The notes under the pieces are model-generated. The model was not told the DNA's origin. It made no database searches and worked only from the letters and a program-made list of their open reading frames with translations. Positions 35,212 to 45,584 of a DNA stretch of 64,000 nucleotides are shown here, piece after piece. The DNA is from Protopterus annectens (lineage: Eukaryota > Chordata > Ceratodontiformes > Protopteridae): contig NC_056740.1 of assembly GCF_019279795.1 (NCBI RefSeq), positions 230,053,347 through 230,117,346 of the forward strand, in the 5' to 3' direction. Position numbers and translations under genes: made by a program. Numbering within the stretch: position 1 is the first letter of the stretch; each line of letters starts with the position of its first letter.

Positions 35212-35803
35212 AGTAAAAAACGAAGCGTGGGCAATCATAGCTCTCAACCTTTCACAATCACTCACATGAATATAGCTAGAAATACTGGGGAGGACAAGGG
35301 ACCAAGCATAGGGAGATATATGGCTCTGATGACACAACACTAAATAGAAAGACAGACTTTGCACAACGTGAGCAACTCAATATCTCAAACATGCACTTCA
35401 GATAGACAACTCACCTCTACTTTGTGGAAGCGGACTCTGTTACAGCTATACTCTGCTTGTTTCTGTGATTTTTCTCTGCGCTGCCCACCTGTCAGCTCGT
35501 AGCAGTACCTCAACAATTCCACACTAGCAAACTGGCACACAGAAGTAGATGTTCTGTCCAAATAAATTGCAGGATGCAGTAGCAAATATGTACAAATATC
35601 AAAAAGGGAATTGCTGCTGCTGAACCCTCTATTTGGACAGATCAAAGAAAACTTAGATTGGGGAGGTGGAGGTGTTATGCAAGTGGCGGCTTGAAATGGA
35701 TATATCCGATTGACTGCCACCACTTGCATGGAGAATTGTCTTACTGCGGTTATTTGTATTCACAGCAGATTTTCTCAGAAAAGTATAATATATACATCAG
35801 GTT
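35211..35803. other. Unassigned sequence with a 114-codon minus-strand open frame
   Basis: A minus-strand open frame spans 35385-35729 and contains GAGGTGAGT, a donor-like string, near its 3' end. It shows no recognisable domain and no start context that argues for a gene. Confidence 0.3.
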
Positions 35804-35880
35804 GCTCCACACTGAAAAGTAAGTTGAGAAAGTACCTGAAAAAGTTCATGTACTTTTTCAACTTATTTTTAAAGTGGAGC
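35804..35880. repeat. Foldback hairpin (~31-bp arms)
   Basis: The left arm, from GCTCCACACTGAAAAG to TTGAGAAAGTAC, and the right arm, from GTACTTTTTCAACTTA to AAAGTGGAGC, are complementary with about five mismatches around a 14-base loop. It may be a small foldback element or the core of one. Confidence 0.65.
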
Positions 35881-35989
35881 TACAGTACAGGTGTAAAGTT
35901 AGATGTGCTTGTGGAGGGGACTTTGATGTAACTGCATACAATTAGTACCGTCTCACAGTGCGCTCGGATGTAAGCACAGAGGCACTGAG

Positions 35990-36355
35990 AGACAATACTT
36001 TGGGTTAATGAGTTAATATGTTTTCCTAAGAAATAATTTGTAACAGTTGTGAAACGTATCCAATAGGAAGCAATTCAGAGCATGTTTTGCAGTTTGTACA
36101 GACAGCTGAGTATTTCTGAATATTGCAACAATGTTATTTAGTAATATGTTTCTTTAAGCTAGTTAATTTTTATCAGCTCAGGTCATGTGATCACTCTAGC
36201 ACAGTGTACTGGCAGCTAAGTGATTTTAAATCAGGCAGTATGTTTTAGCTTTTGTATAAGGTCTGAAGAAGCGAGTCTGTTACTCATGAAAGCGCTTACC
36301 TGTTTTATGTGAAATAAACTACTGGTTGCTGTTATTCTGGCCATGTTTTGGACCA
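35990..36355 (+). mobile_element. Penelope-like 3' tail fragment
   Basis: Plus-strand copy of the tail found inverted at 12.92-13.3 kb: GCAGTTTGTACAGACAGCTG, TCACTCTAGCACAGTGTACT and CTACTGGTTGCTGTTATTCT. A hammerhead-like core lies at 36263-36291 (CTGAAGA, a GAGT/ACTC hairpin, GAAA). It runs directly into an L2-like LINE. Confidence 0.75.
36263..36291 (+). ncRNA. Hammerhead-like core in Penelope tail
   Basis: CTGAAGA, then AGC plus a GAGT-CTGTT-ACTC hairpin, AT, then GAAA. The box order fits a hammerhead, but stem II is offset by unpaired bases, so it is either degenerate or coincidental in part. Confidence 0.4.
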
Positions 36356-37846
36356 TACTTTTTCTTGGATTTTTACTCTATTTTGTTCAATTTGGTCCAT
36401 TTATCACAGGAATGGGAGTTTTTGTACTTTAGATCTATAAATATACTGCTTGTAATCCAGCCATTTTCCATGAATCAAGAGATTTTATTTCTTATAATAT
36501 AGCTGTGAGAGTATTGTCTTTCCCCCAAAACTGTGCTGAGCACCTGTTAAGATGTCTTAATTATGTGCTCAAATACTTGTATATACTCTCTCAAAAAGTG
36601 TTGGTAATAGGGTATAGAATTTAAATGAGTTTATAGTATTCCGGATGGTTAGGTGTTCTTTTTTAATGTATGTATGTATTTGTTTTGTGAATGGATATGA
36701 CATGAGGGTTTGACTTGATGGAGTTTATCACTGTAGTCAAGGAGAGGTTGAACATATGAGCTATTAGTCTTGCTTTTGTTGGTACTGCAGTTGTAAGGAA
36801 GGTCGTGTATGTACTACGCTGGTTGAGATTAGATTTTTGTTTCAAGTTTTTTCAGTAATTCACTAACTTATTTGACAGTAATATCTTTGAAGTATGTTAG
36901 GGGGATTTTAGATTGGTGGTTACAACATTTTTTGTTGAAGAATCATGTCATGTAAAAATATTGGTGGTACAATTCGAATTACAGTATAGTCATTGTGCTA
37001 AAGATAGTCTCACTTTGTGATTGTGTGATCATGGAGTTACTGTATTTTATTCTGAGGTCAGGGAGGGGGCAGAGCCCCACTACGTTATAGTAGTTTATAT
37101 TTTTTTTTTTTTCGATTTTTATGTATTTATTCAAATGTAAATATATTCTCTACATTTGTGATCAAGTTTAGATTTTTTTTTTATTCATCACAAGTGAAAT
37201 GGTATGATGTGCTTCAAGTAGTTGTACAAGTGATGAATAGTAACATACTATAGATTTAAGGAGAGGTTGAGACTCCTGAGGTTGGACAGGTCTATCGGTA
37301 GTTTAACTGGGAAGAGGCCATGTCTTGCTAGTGTGCAAATACATTTTTTTAAACTTTGGAGGCAGGAGAAGTCCCTTTTAATTCATAAGGGGGTTAAGAT
37401 TTGGTATGCCCCAGGGGACAGTGGTGTCCCTTTAGATATCCTAAGTAGTGTAGTGCATTTCTTTTACTGGTTTTATGTTTAAGCAAGCGTTGCCAGAGTT
37501 TGGGATGACCTTTTTGCTGTTATTGTGGTCAGGTATAATGAGATGGTTCACTAGCTTGGTTATGTTAGATAGCAAGTAACTGTTTTGGGTCCCAGTGGGC
37601 CTGTACTAGTCTCCTGCTTAAGTTGCCTTAGTTAGCAAGTTAAGATTTTTTTGATGGTACCTTTAGGTAGATTTGAGATAGAAGGTGGTAGGGTGTGTAG
37701 ACTATAGATATAGAGATGCTTGTGTGGTTATTAATGGTAAGCTGTGTGAGAAGCCAATTTGTCTAGTCCTCACTCTTATGTTTTATATATATCATGTCAC
37801 ATCTTTTTCCTGCTAAATGTTGCCTTTGGATTTTTTATCAAGTAAC

Positions 37847-37918
<72 letters not shown>

Positions 37919-38180
37919 TTTGTTGTTGTTCCTGGTCTGTCTCAGAATGTGTAATAGTAAAGGTGCAAGGGTAGATGTCATCCTTCAGGCACATTTCAGT
38001 ACCTCAACATAAATGTTGCTTTTATATTCAGAAGTGTCTAGTTAGTTTCAAATAGTTTGTACATTTAGGAGGCATATTTTGATACCTTTTGGTTTATGGG
38101 CTGGTAGGTTATATTGATGTTGGAGCTAGTAGTTTTCAGGAGCATGGGAATGATAAATGGTTGTGGAAATAGTTTGCATT
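36356..38180 (-). mobile_element. Very degraded L2-like LINE
   Basis: At the far end (about 38110, minus) KGIKICLLNVQTI resembles a LINE endonuclease start. At 36663-36845 the frame has ARLIAHMFNLSLTTVINS and later HVISIHKT, and a further frame reads ILTGAQHSFGGKT. Together they match the RT stretch FNLSL...P..HK...LT..QHGF. The middle is unreadable and holds a microsatellite. Similarity is by eye, and the clade is uncertain. Confidence 0.5.
37847..37912. repeat. (GT)n(TA)n compound microsatellite
   Basis: About ten GT units followed by about 22 TA units, inside the degraded LINE. Confidence 0.95.
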
Positions 38181-39811
38181 CTCTGGTATAAAAAGCATAG
38201 TGGAGGAAATTATTACTTGGGTTACATCTGATGTTGCCCAAGATAGTTTGACAACTGCACAGTAGAATAGTGTTTACAACTTGTGTCCACTTAGTTACAA
38301 GGTAGTACTATTTGCTGCTTAACTTGGGCTTTATGTATTTTCACACCTAATAGTCTTAGAAATATTTCTAGTGACTAAGTATGTGGAAGAAATATATGCA
38401 GATCTCTTAAAAGATGTGCGGCTGAAGTTTCTACCATTCTGACATTTCTGGCAGCCATTTGTTTCTGTATCTTTTGGCAAAAAGAAGACCTGGTTGTCAT
38501 TTGACCCTTTTTCTTTGCTTACTTTAGGTTTTCATATTAAACACAAACCCTATGCCTTCCAGAGGCCATTAAAGCTTGCTACATTAGGTGGCTGTTGGTA
38601 CAGAATGCTTAAACCTGTCGTTTTCATGCATGAGAGTTTGCATCTTCACCTAAGACTATAGCTCAGATTTCTCAGGTGGGCTGTGTCATGACCTGTCTTG
38701 TGGTTGAGTTTCATGTATGCCCCATCTGAGTGTCCAAGTATGCATTTTGGGCTTACTGGTTGCACTTTTCCATGTTGTGCTACTGCTCAGCAACAGTAGC
38801 AATTCAATATTTTGCTTGTAACGGAAATAGCTCTGCAAGAGAAGATAATAGTTACCAGAGGAGTTTGCTCTAACAAAGCTGGTGGATTATTCCAACAGTC
38901 AGCTCATCTAACACAGTCTCATTGATTTGGAGCTGTTGGCAGGCCAGCAAAATAAGACATGATGATGACTAAGATAGCCAATAAAGTAATATGTGAACAA
39001 GCTGGAAAAGTAAAAAAAAAATGTATGTGAGGGGTACACTTACCACCCAGATCACCTGCTAGTTATTTATATGCTTTCTTTGAGATTGCACTGCCATGAG
39101 AAAAGGGGAACCATCCATTATATGTGTAACTCTTTCCCCAATCCATGATAGTGCTGAATAAAACAGGTATGTAAAATTTGTTCTGTCAATCAGTGAGACT
39201 TTTGATAAAGGGAATTCAACTATGAGGCAGTTAATTAGTTGTCCAGTGATGGAGGACTACACCCTATGATTGTGCTTTGTTTGTGAACATTGGAGTATTT
39301 TCCCCAGTGGGCTTGGTGTGTTCCCTTTTTTCTTTTTGATAGGGGATATGGTTGTTTTTCTTGTTTGGGTTCATTCATATTTTTTTCTGTTTTTGTTTTA
39401 ATTTTTCATATTGGGGTATGTACATGTCTGCAGAAGATGTTCCGATCATTTGAGGGTGTTAGGAATAAGGGCTGGACATGTATGAGCAACGGTGATTTAC
39501 GTCATTAGTATCTGAGCTCAAAATATGTTATGACACTTGTATAAACTAGAAATACTAGAGACATTAACATGTTTGGTAGGCCTAGTCACCAGATGTTTTA
39601 AATTGTAGTGTCAACTGTTGTGAAAAGTAGGTGCTGCTTATCTTGTGTTCCTCCTATCTTCAAGCATTCCCATCTGTTTGTTATAGCTGTCAATGGGAAT
39701 GTTGATGGGGTTGACAGCCTGTAAAGATGGGGAGTTTCACTACAGAACAATTCATACAAAATTCGTGTAGAGCTTATCTTGCATCTAGAGCATCTAGAAG
39801 GGTGCAGTTTT
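38181..39811. other. Unassigned intronic-type sequence
   Basis: No gene, RNA or named repeat could be supported. Confidence 0.3.
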
Positions 39812-40149
39812 GGGATCACTACAGAATACCAAAATTCTACAATCCCGAAATTCTGAATCCCAAGGACCAGAATCTCGAGATTGCGGAATCTCTAAAACGT
39901 AGTGAACGGGGATTGCCGTACAGTGCAGAATGGGAACTTTGCCGTTCACTCCACTGTAGTGCAATATCGGAATTGATATATTTAAGTTGAAGGGGGTGTA
40001 AGGCGGCTTGCCTCCCTGCATACACATTAGAATAGTTTGTTGTAGGTTTTACTTTTTTTTTCTTTTTTTTTTTTTTAAGTTTTGAGATTCTGGTCCTCAG
40101 GATTCAAATTCTCAGGATTGTGGAATTTTGGTATTCCATAGTGATTCCA
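39812..40149. mobile_element. Palindromic-ended MITE (~340 bp)
   Basis: The left arm runs GGATCACTACAGAATACCAA, AATTCTACAATCCCGA and AGGACCAGAATCTCGAG. The right arm, inverted, runs GGAATCACTATGGAATACCA, AATTCCACAATCCTGA and AGGACCAGAATCTCAAAAC. The arms span about 70 bp with roughly 80% match. The non-coding centre includes CACTGTAGTGCAATATCGGA, related to TACTGCAATGTAGTGCAATC in the 29.1-kb MITE, and a T-rich run. Confidence 0.8.
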
Positions 40150-40772
40150 CAATTTTCATTTTTGTATTGACTGGCATTTGACCTTACTGGATGAGGTATG
40201 ATGATTTCCTTAATTTCCCATGCTACCATCCGATGGTTTGTTTTCTCCACATAAACAAAGCATATTGACAAGATTCTGTCAACATTTTTGCTGGGATAGC
40301 ATATAATGTAGTAATTATTCCTTCCTGACTGGAGTAATATTGAGACATGAACAGTGATGAGTGTAATTGTAATACTTTTATTCTTTTGGCTATTAGGTGC
40401 ATAGGCTAATCCTACGTTGAGATTCCAGTCTCTCAAAGCACATAGTAGATGCATCTTAAAATAATGAAATGTACAAAATAAAATGTAGAGGGAGCTGTAT
40501 TATTACTACCTCTGAGGACTGCTTTGATGATTTTGGTTGTCCTCCTGGGCTTTTATTTTCATTTATCTTGCATAGAGCTGCCTGATGACGTTGACCACTT
40601 TTCAAAAGTCTAAGATGCCTTAATTGCCTTTTTTAATTATACTATTGCTATTTCAGAAATATGAACCTTTGGTGTAGGTGAAAAGCAAAAATACATTTAC
40701 AAACTAGTGGACTTGTCAGGATATGCCTAGCTTGTTTGAATTTACTTATGATTCATGTCTCTTCCTTTGCAG
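40150..40772. other. Intron immediately upstream of the host exon
   Basis: No repeat recognised. It ends in a pyrimidine-rich tract (CATGTCTCTTCCTTTGCAG) that forms the splice acceptor of the exon at 40773. Confidence 0.6.
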
Positions 40773-40890
40773 TTAGCCACCTTTATGGTTTTGGTTTAAT
40801 AGACGCAGAGGCCATGGTTCTTGAAGCCAAGAAATGGAAAACAGTCCCTGTTCAGCGACTTTGCATCGGAAAAGCAGTTAAAGTTCAAAG
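40773..40890 (+). CDS. Internal exon of a PCSK5/PCSK6-like proprotein convertase
   Basis: A 118-bp exon bounded by CTTTGCAG and GTGAAT. It opens in phase 1 (two bases complete a codon) and closes with two bases of the next codon. The frame is open throughout and encodes SHLYGFGLIDAEAMVLEAKK, then WKTVPVQRLC and a basic tail. This is the end of the subtilisin-like catalytic domain and the start of the P domain of kexin-type convertases, which cleave proproteins at basic sites in the secretory pathway. HLYGFG and DAEAMV point to PCSK5/PCSK6 rather than furin, which has SYGYG and DAGAMV. PCSK5 and PCSK6 cannot be separated on 38 residues. No other exon of the gene was found in the window, so flanking introns would be at least 40 kb upstream and 23 kb downstream. 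Confidence 0.85.
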
Positions 40891-41207
40891 GTGAATTTTT
40901 ACACTTTTTGAGGCTAAACTTGCTTTTGAGACCAGGTATATCTGACTTGACACACTGTCCAACTACAGTCGTAAAGTTTTATTGATGGTCCTACAGCTGC
41001 AGATAGGCTTTTCTCCATTATCAAGATGCTAAATTAAAGAGCATTTAACATTTGTTACATGTTTTTTCACTGTTGTATCATATGTGCCTTATTTTCAATG
41101 TATATTCAGACTCCTGTCACTGTTCTCCAAAGGAGAAAACATTTCTTCATTCAAAAGTTATAGATGAGCTCTTTGCTTATTTTATCTTGCATGTACTTTT
41201 TGTTTCA
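40891..41207. other. Intron between host exon and pogo element
   Basis: No supported feature. It contains the insertion site of the pogo-type transposon at its end. Confidence 0.5.
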
Positions 41208-43368
41208 TACCATCTTTCCCCGAAAATAAGACCGGGTCTTATACTCTTTCCCCTGCCAAAATACGCATTAGGGCTTATTGTCAGGGAATGCCTTATTTTA
41301 CCCCCCCCCCCCCCCCCGTACAACAATCTACATTTATTCATGTACACAAACTGACATTTATTTGATACTTTTCTGTTATTGGACAAAAACTTCTAAGTAA
41401 CGCGTTAACAGTTGTGTGAAAATTCTACATAAACAGTGCAACAAACATTTCAACCAGAATATCTACACCTTGGCTTTCACAGTGCAATATTTCATGCTTA
41501 ACAGAAAGTGCAGAAAAAATCTCAATACATGTGTATTGGAGGAGAGGAATAAACCTGAAAGCAGAAGCAATCCATTCCGTTGCCCCGATAATGGAAAACG
41601 TATTCAAATACAGTCATGTCATCATCTTCTGGAACATTGTCATAAGGCTCCAACACCTAAATTCCGGCCTGAATTTCTTGCAACTCCATTTCCTGTAGAA
41701 CCATTGGTCCCAATCTGTCATGCCTAGTAATAAAGCTCTCCTTAAATGAGCACTGCTTGTCCAAGTAGCCTGCTCGTAGTGCATAGGCAACACAGCTGTC
41801 AGTGATTTTATCCCATGAATTTTTCACCCAAGTCACGACCTCTTGCAGGCTAGGCTTCACAAAGTTTCCATGCTGATTTATCTCCATTCTATTTTCAATG
41901 TAGTCATTGAGTTCCATGTGCAAATGGTCCTTGAATGGCTTGTTTATTGCAATATCAAGAGTCTGGAGATGGGCAGTCATTCCTGCGGGAATCATTATTT
42001 GATCTATTCTTCTCTGTGCAAGGAATTTCTTCATGTCTTTAGCTCAGTGAGTTCTGGCTGAATCCCAGACTAGCAGACCTCTTTTGCCACCTCGCAAAAC
42101 AAGTGGCAGCATTACATCGACCCACTTCCTTATAACTTCTTGTGTGCACCAGGCTTTTTCGGTTTCAAGAATGTAAATGCCTGAAACACATTCAATCTTA
42201 TCTTTCTTGCCCTTACTAATAATTAGAGGTGGGGTTTTCTTTCTATCCAGATGAATTGCCAAAATACAGGTAACAGATGCACTCTTGTAACCAGTGGAAG
42301 GAATGTAGATTGACAAGGCACCCCTCGGCTCAATTGTTTGAGATCCTTGGCCCATAAACACTGCAGTTTCATCCATAGCAGTCATGTTGGAGAGTTGGTA
42401 TTTAGAAAAGTCTATGCCATCAACAAAGGACTTGAACGCAAGTGCAAGTTTAAAAACTTCAGTATCTTCCAGATTGAACAGTGTTGTTGATCTTCTTAGA
42501 GACCGTTCATATCGCTGAAGGAAGCCATCCAGCCAATGTTGTGATGCTTTGAATTCTTCTGGTGACATGTCTAACTGTGGTGCCATTGCAAGGGCAAATG
42601 CTTGAATATCAGCCCTGCACACAACCAAAGCCTTTGCTCTCCTGTTAGCAATCCATTCACTAATGATGTCTTCCAGCTCAGAAAATAATGGTTGCCGACC
42701 TGAGTCACACTTGCACTTTAGCATTTCCCTCATCTGCCTGTTGACTGAGGTTATCATATGCTGCACGCCATTTTCTGACCATTCGGAGATCTAACTTCTC
42801 TTTGTAGAAAGCCATCAGATTCTTTCTCCGGGAGTCCTCCATGATTCCTTTCTTGTACTCGATGGAGTAGCTGTTTCTTTTTGCACTCATCTTGTCTGGG
42901 GAAGGGGGTTAATTCAAGACTTACAAGACCGGAGTGGCAACACAAAATGGTGACTGTTAAGAAGACACAACCACAAACGTTCATTATCAAGTGCTCGCGC
43001 TTTACGCACATTGGCTGTACTTTGACCAAAGTACACCTGCCAGTGTTTATGGGCCAAGGATCTCAACTGTCAAGTGTGAGTGATGATTAGGGTTACAGTA
43101 AGAATCACAGAGGACTCTCAGGGAAAGAATCTTATGACTTTCTGCAAAGAGAAGAAGTTGGGTGTCAGAATGGTCCAAAAATGGTGAGCAGAGTATGATA
43201 ACCTCAGTCAGTGGGTGTCAATATTTTATAATTCAACACGTCCGTCATGTGTTGTTGACTATCGTAACTGGGGCTTATTTTTGGGGTAGTGCTTGTATCA
43301 TGACCACCCTAGAAAACCATGCTAGGCCTTATTCTTTGGTTAGGTCTTATTTGCAAAGAAATACGGTA
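41208..43368 (-). mobile_element. pogo-type (Tc1/mariner superfamily) DNA transposon
   Basis: A 2.16-kb element with matched terminal inverted repeats. The left end is TACCATCTTTCCCCGAAAAT, then AAGACC; the inverted right end is TACCGTATTTCTTTGCAAAT, then AAGACC. Both termini fall at a TA, as expected for a TA target duplication. Subterminal AAATAAG(A/G)CC motifs repeat several times near both ends. It encloses one transposase gene on the minus strand and a C tract at 41301-41317. It is essentially complete in structure, with few lesions in the transposase. Confidence 0.88.
41657..42890 (-). pseudogene. pogo-family transposase with DDE domain
   Basis: The N-terminus (42890-42760) reads MSAKRNSYSIEYKKGIMED and FYKEKLDLRMVRKWRAAY, a helix-turn-helix of CENP-B/pogo type, with a frameshift near 42750. 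The main frame continues with a second DNA-binding segment (ADIQAFALAMAPQL, SQHWLDGFLQRYERSLRR). It then has the DDE domain: NMTAMDETAVFM (first Asp), GLLVWDSARTH (second Asp), and MTAHLQTLDIAINKPFK (third Asp), ending at 41657. A single in-frame TGA interrupts after ARTH at 42044-42046. The enzyme would excise and reinsert the element. Only these two lesions are seen, so the copy is probably fairly young. Confidence 0.9.
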
Positions 43369-44855
43369 GTAGATACCTGAAGCTGAAAATCTGAAACTTC
43401 TAGTTAGTGAATATAAAATCTTTAACAGCAAAATGGCTGACCTGATGCCAACATGATTGTGATGCTTAAAACTGTATGTAAAACCCTTTTACTCATGCTT
43501 AGGTTCTGAAATCTGTTTATAATGTTTGTGGTACAGCACTGATGTCTAGTTTGGAAACTCAAAATCAAAGATTGCATTGAAGAAAATGTATATAAAGATG
43601 CTTGAAGTGAAGCTAAGTGGTTAGCACACAGGTGTGAAGAGTAAAATTGTGGCCTTACATTAATAGGATCTTTTTGATTCTCAACTGGGATGCCATCTTT
43701 TTTTTTTTGGGGGGGGGGGGTTGCTGCATGTCCTGCATGTGTCATCTGCTTGGATTTTCTTCAGGTACTCTAGTTTCTTTTCAATTCTCAAATACATGAT
43801 TAAAAAATAAATAAAATGCCCTGCTGGTCCTCTAACAGAAAATACAAAGAGACTGTAACACAAGTGGTGATGCAGTACCATTTATTGGACCAATGGGTTT
43901 TGCAAGTACTTGAGCTTTCCCACTAGAAGAAGCCTTTCATTGGGAGTCAAGTTACTCATGTTAAATACAGGAAATAAAGGAAAGTACATTATTTTTCTTA
44001 TTGGCTGAAAAAAGATACCTGAGAAATGTCAGTATGGAAAGAAAGTATGCAACTTAGATATGTAATATGACCGTTACAGCTCAGAAACGAGTAGTGTGTG
44101 TAGAGGACCAGATTATGACCTGCCATAGAGCTAAAGATTCTCCTTGACTCTAATGTAAAATGCAGGGAGGCCATAAACTGGTCATCTAGGGACAAGTGTA
44201 TATTTAAGCACTGTATCTTAAATCAGTAACTTCATAACTCCCAGCAAAGGACTCCTGTTACCTGAAGGAGGATTAGGATGCCAGTACTAATACGTCACTG
44301 CTGTTTCTTCAGGAAAAGGTAATATGAGATTGCAGGTTCATAGATTAATTACTAGGCGTGTGGTCTAGGGTACCACTAAGGAGACTAGCTCAATTTCCCA
44401 ATTTGCCCCACAGCACTATCTGCTTAAATTATTTACTCTAAGTTACTGAATAAGCAAATGGAGACCAAGACAATCAAGCCTGGGATTGCAGGAGGAAGTT
44501 GTATAGTGACTCGTAGCCTTAATCCTCTGCAGTAACCACCAGACAACTTCATATCTCCTCCAACTTGTGCTGTTATCAGCTATTTCCCCCTCTTATAGCA
44601 CACTCCTTGCTTATAAAGCTGGAAAGAAACCGTTCATCTGAAAGCCTGCTGTATCACAATTATGACAAGTATCTGTCTTGAACATCTCATTCTACTCATT
44701 ACTCATTGGTACCTGCCAGATCTTTTCAGGTGGTGTCCGTTAGTGCTAGGTCCAGTTGCATTCAGATGCATCAAATTATGCTTCAGTAGGCTGTCTGCAG
44801 TTTATGTACTGTTGGAATTTCCTTCCTGTAGAGTAGTTGCAGTATATGGGTGTGT
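43369..44855. other. Unassigned sequence with a possible Penelope-tail relic
   Basis: No gene supported. At 43850-43945 (minus) AATAAATGGTACTGCATCAC and GGGAAAGCTCAAGTACTTGC resemble the terminal part of Penelope-type repeats. A T/G run lies at 43698-43720. Confidence 0.3.
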
Positions 44856-45344
44856 GGATCTACTTCATTTGCCCTAACTTCCGATTGGCACCCATTTGCC
44901 TGAGACCAAATGACAGACACTTCATTTGACTGACAAGTATTATTGGCAAGAAAATGGGATATGCCCCCTTCCCCACTGTAGTGTGACCCTGGAGTTAGAA
45001 TATATAGTTGGGGGATATGTGTGGGGGGTGAAGCCCCCACTTAATTTCATATTATATTTAGTTTTGCTTTAATATTGCTTAGTAAAACAAAAGTGGGGGG
45101 CTGTGCCCCCCACACCCCCAACTATATATTCTATCTCCAGGGTCGCACTACAGTGGGGAAGGGGGCATATCCCATTTTCTTGCCAATAATACTTGGTCAA
45201 ATGAAGTGTCTTCAGGCAATTGGAAGTTAGGGCGAATGAAGTGTCGGGCAATTGGAAGTTAGGGCGAATGAAGTGTCGGGCAATTGGAAGTTAGGGCAAA
45301 TGAAGTGTCGGTCAATTGGAAGTTAGGGCAAATGAAGTAGACCC
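44856..45344. mobile_element. Long palindromic foldback element (~490 bp)
   Basis: Left and right halves are near-perfect reverse complements around about 45060. Both contain TCTACTTCATTTGCCCTAAC at the tip, AAGTATTATTGGCAAGAAAA further in, GGGATATGCCCCCTTCCCCA, and GGGGGGTGAAGCCCCC or its counterpart near the centre. The arms are about 165 bp. The right arm carries extra copies of a 32-bp unit. No coding capacity. Confidence 0.88.
45217..45340 (+). repeat. 32-bp minisatellite at the foldback tip
   Basis: Four units start CAATTGGAAGTTAGGGC at 45217, 45249, 45281 and 45313, exactly 32 bp apart, each with (G/A)AATGAAGTGTCGG. The left tip of the palindrome has a single inverted copy, so amplification affected one end only. 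Confidence 0.92.
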
Positions 45345-45584
45345 AGGTGTGGAGCTTTAAGGTTACTGTGCATGAGCAAACTGCAATGACCTGCATTTTA
45401 AGAAGTATCCAGAGGTTTATACAAAGTCAGTTGGAATTTAAACTTCTTGGAGGTGGAATATATATGTGTGCCTCTTCATTAAGCCCCCTGACTTGACATG
45501 GTATTAGTGGTGAAATTTCTGCCATAGATAAAGAAAACATCAGCAGAGTTGAAGAAATAAATTTTGTTTCAAGAGTCTTGTTTG
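45345..45584. other. Unassigned spacer
   Basis: No supported feature between the foldback element and the L2-like LINE tail. Confidence 0.3.

Noticed and set aside
35385-35729. 114-codon minus-strand open frame with a donor-like GAGGTGAGT
   Set aside because: No recognisable domain, no upstream promoter or second exon seen; a chance open frame is as likely.
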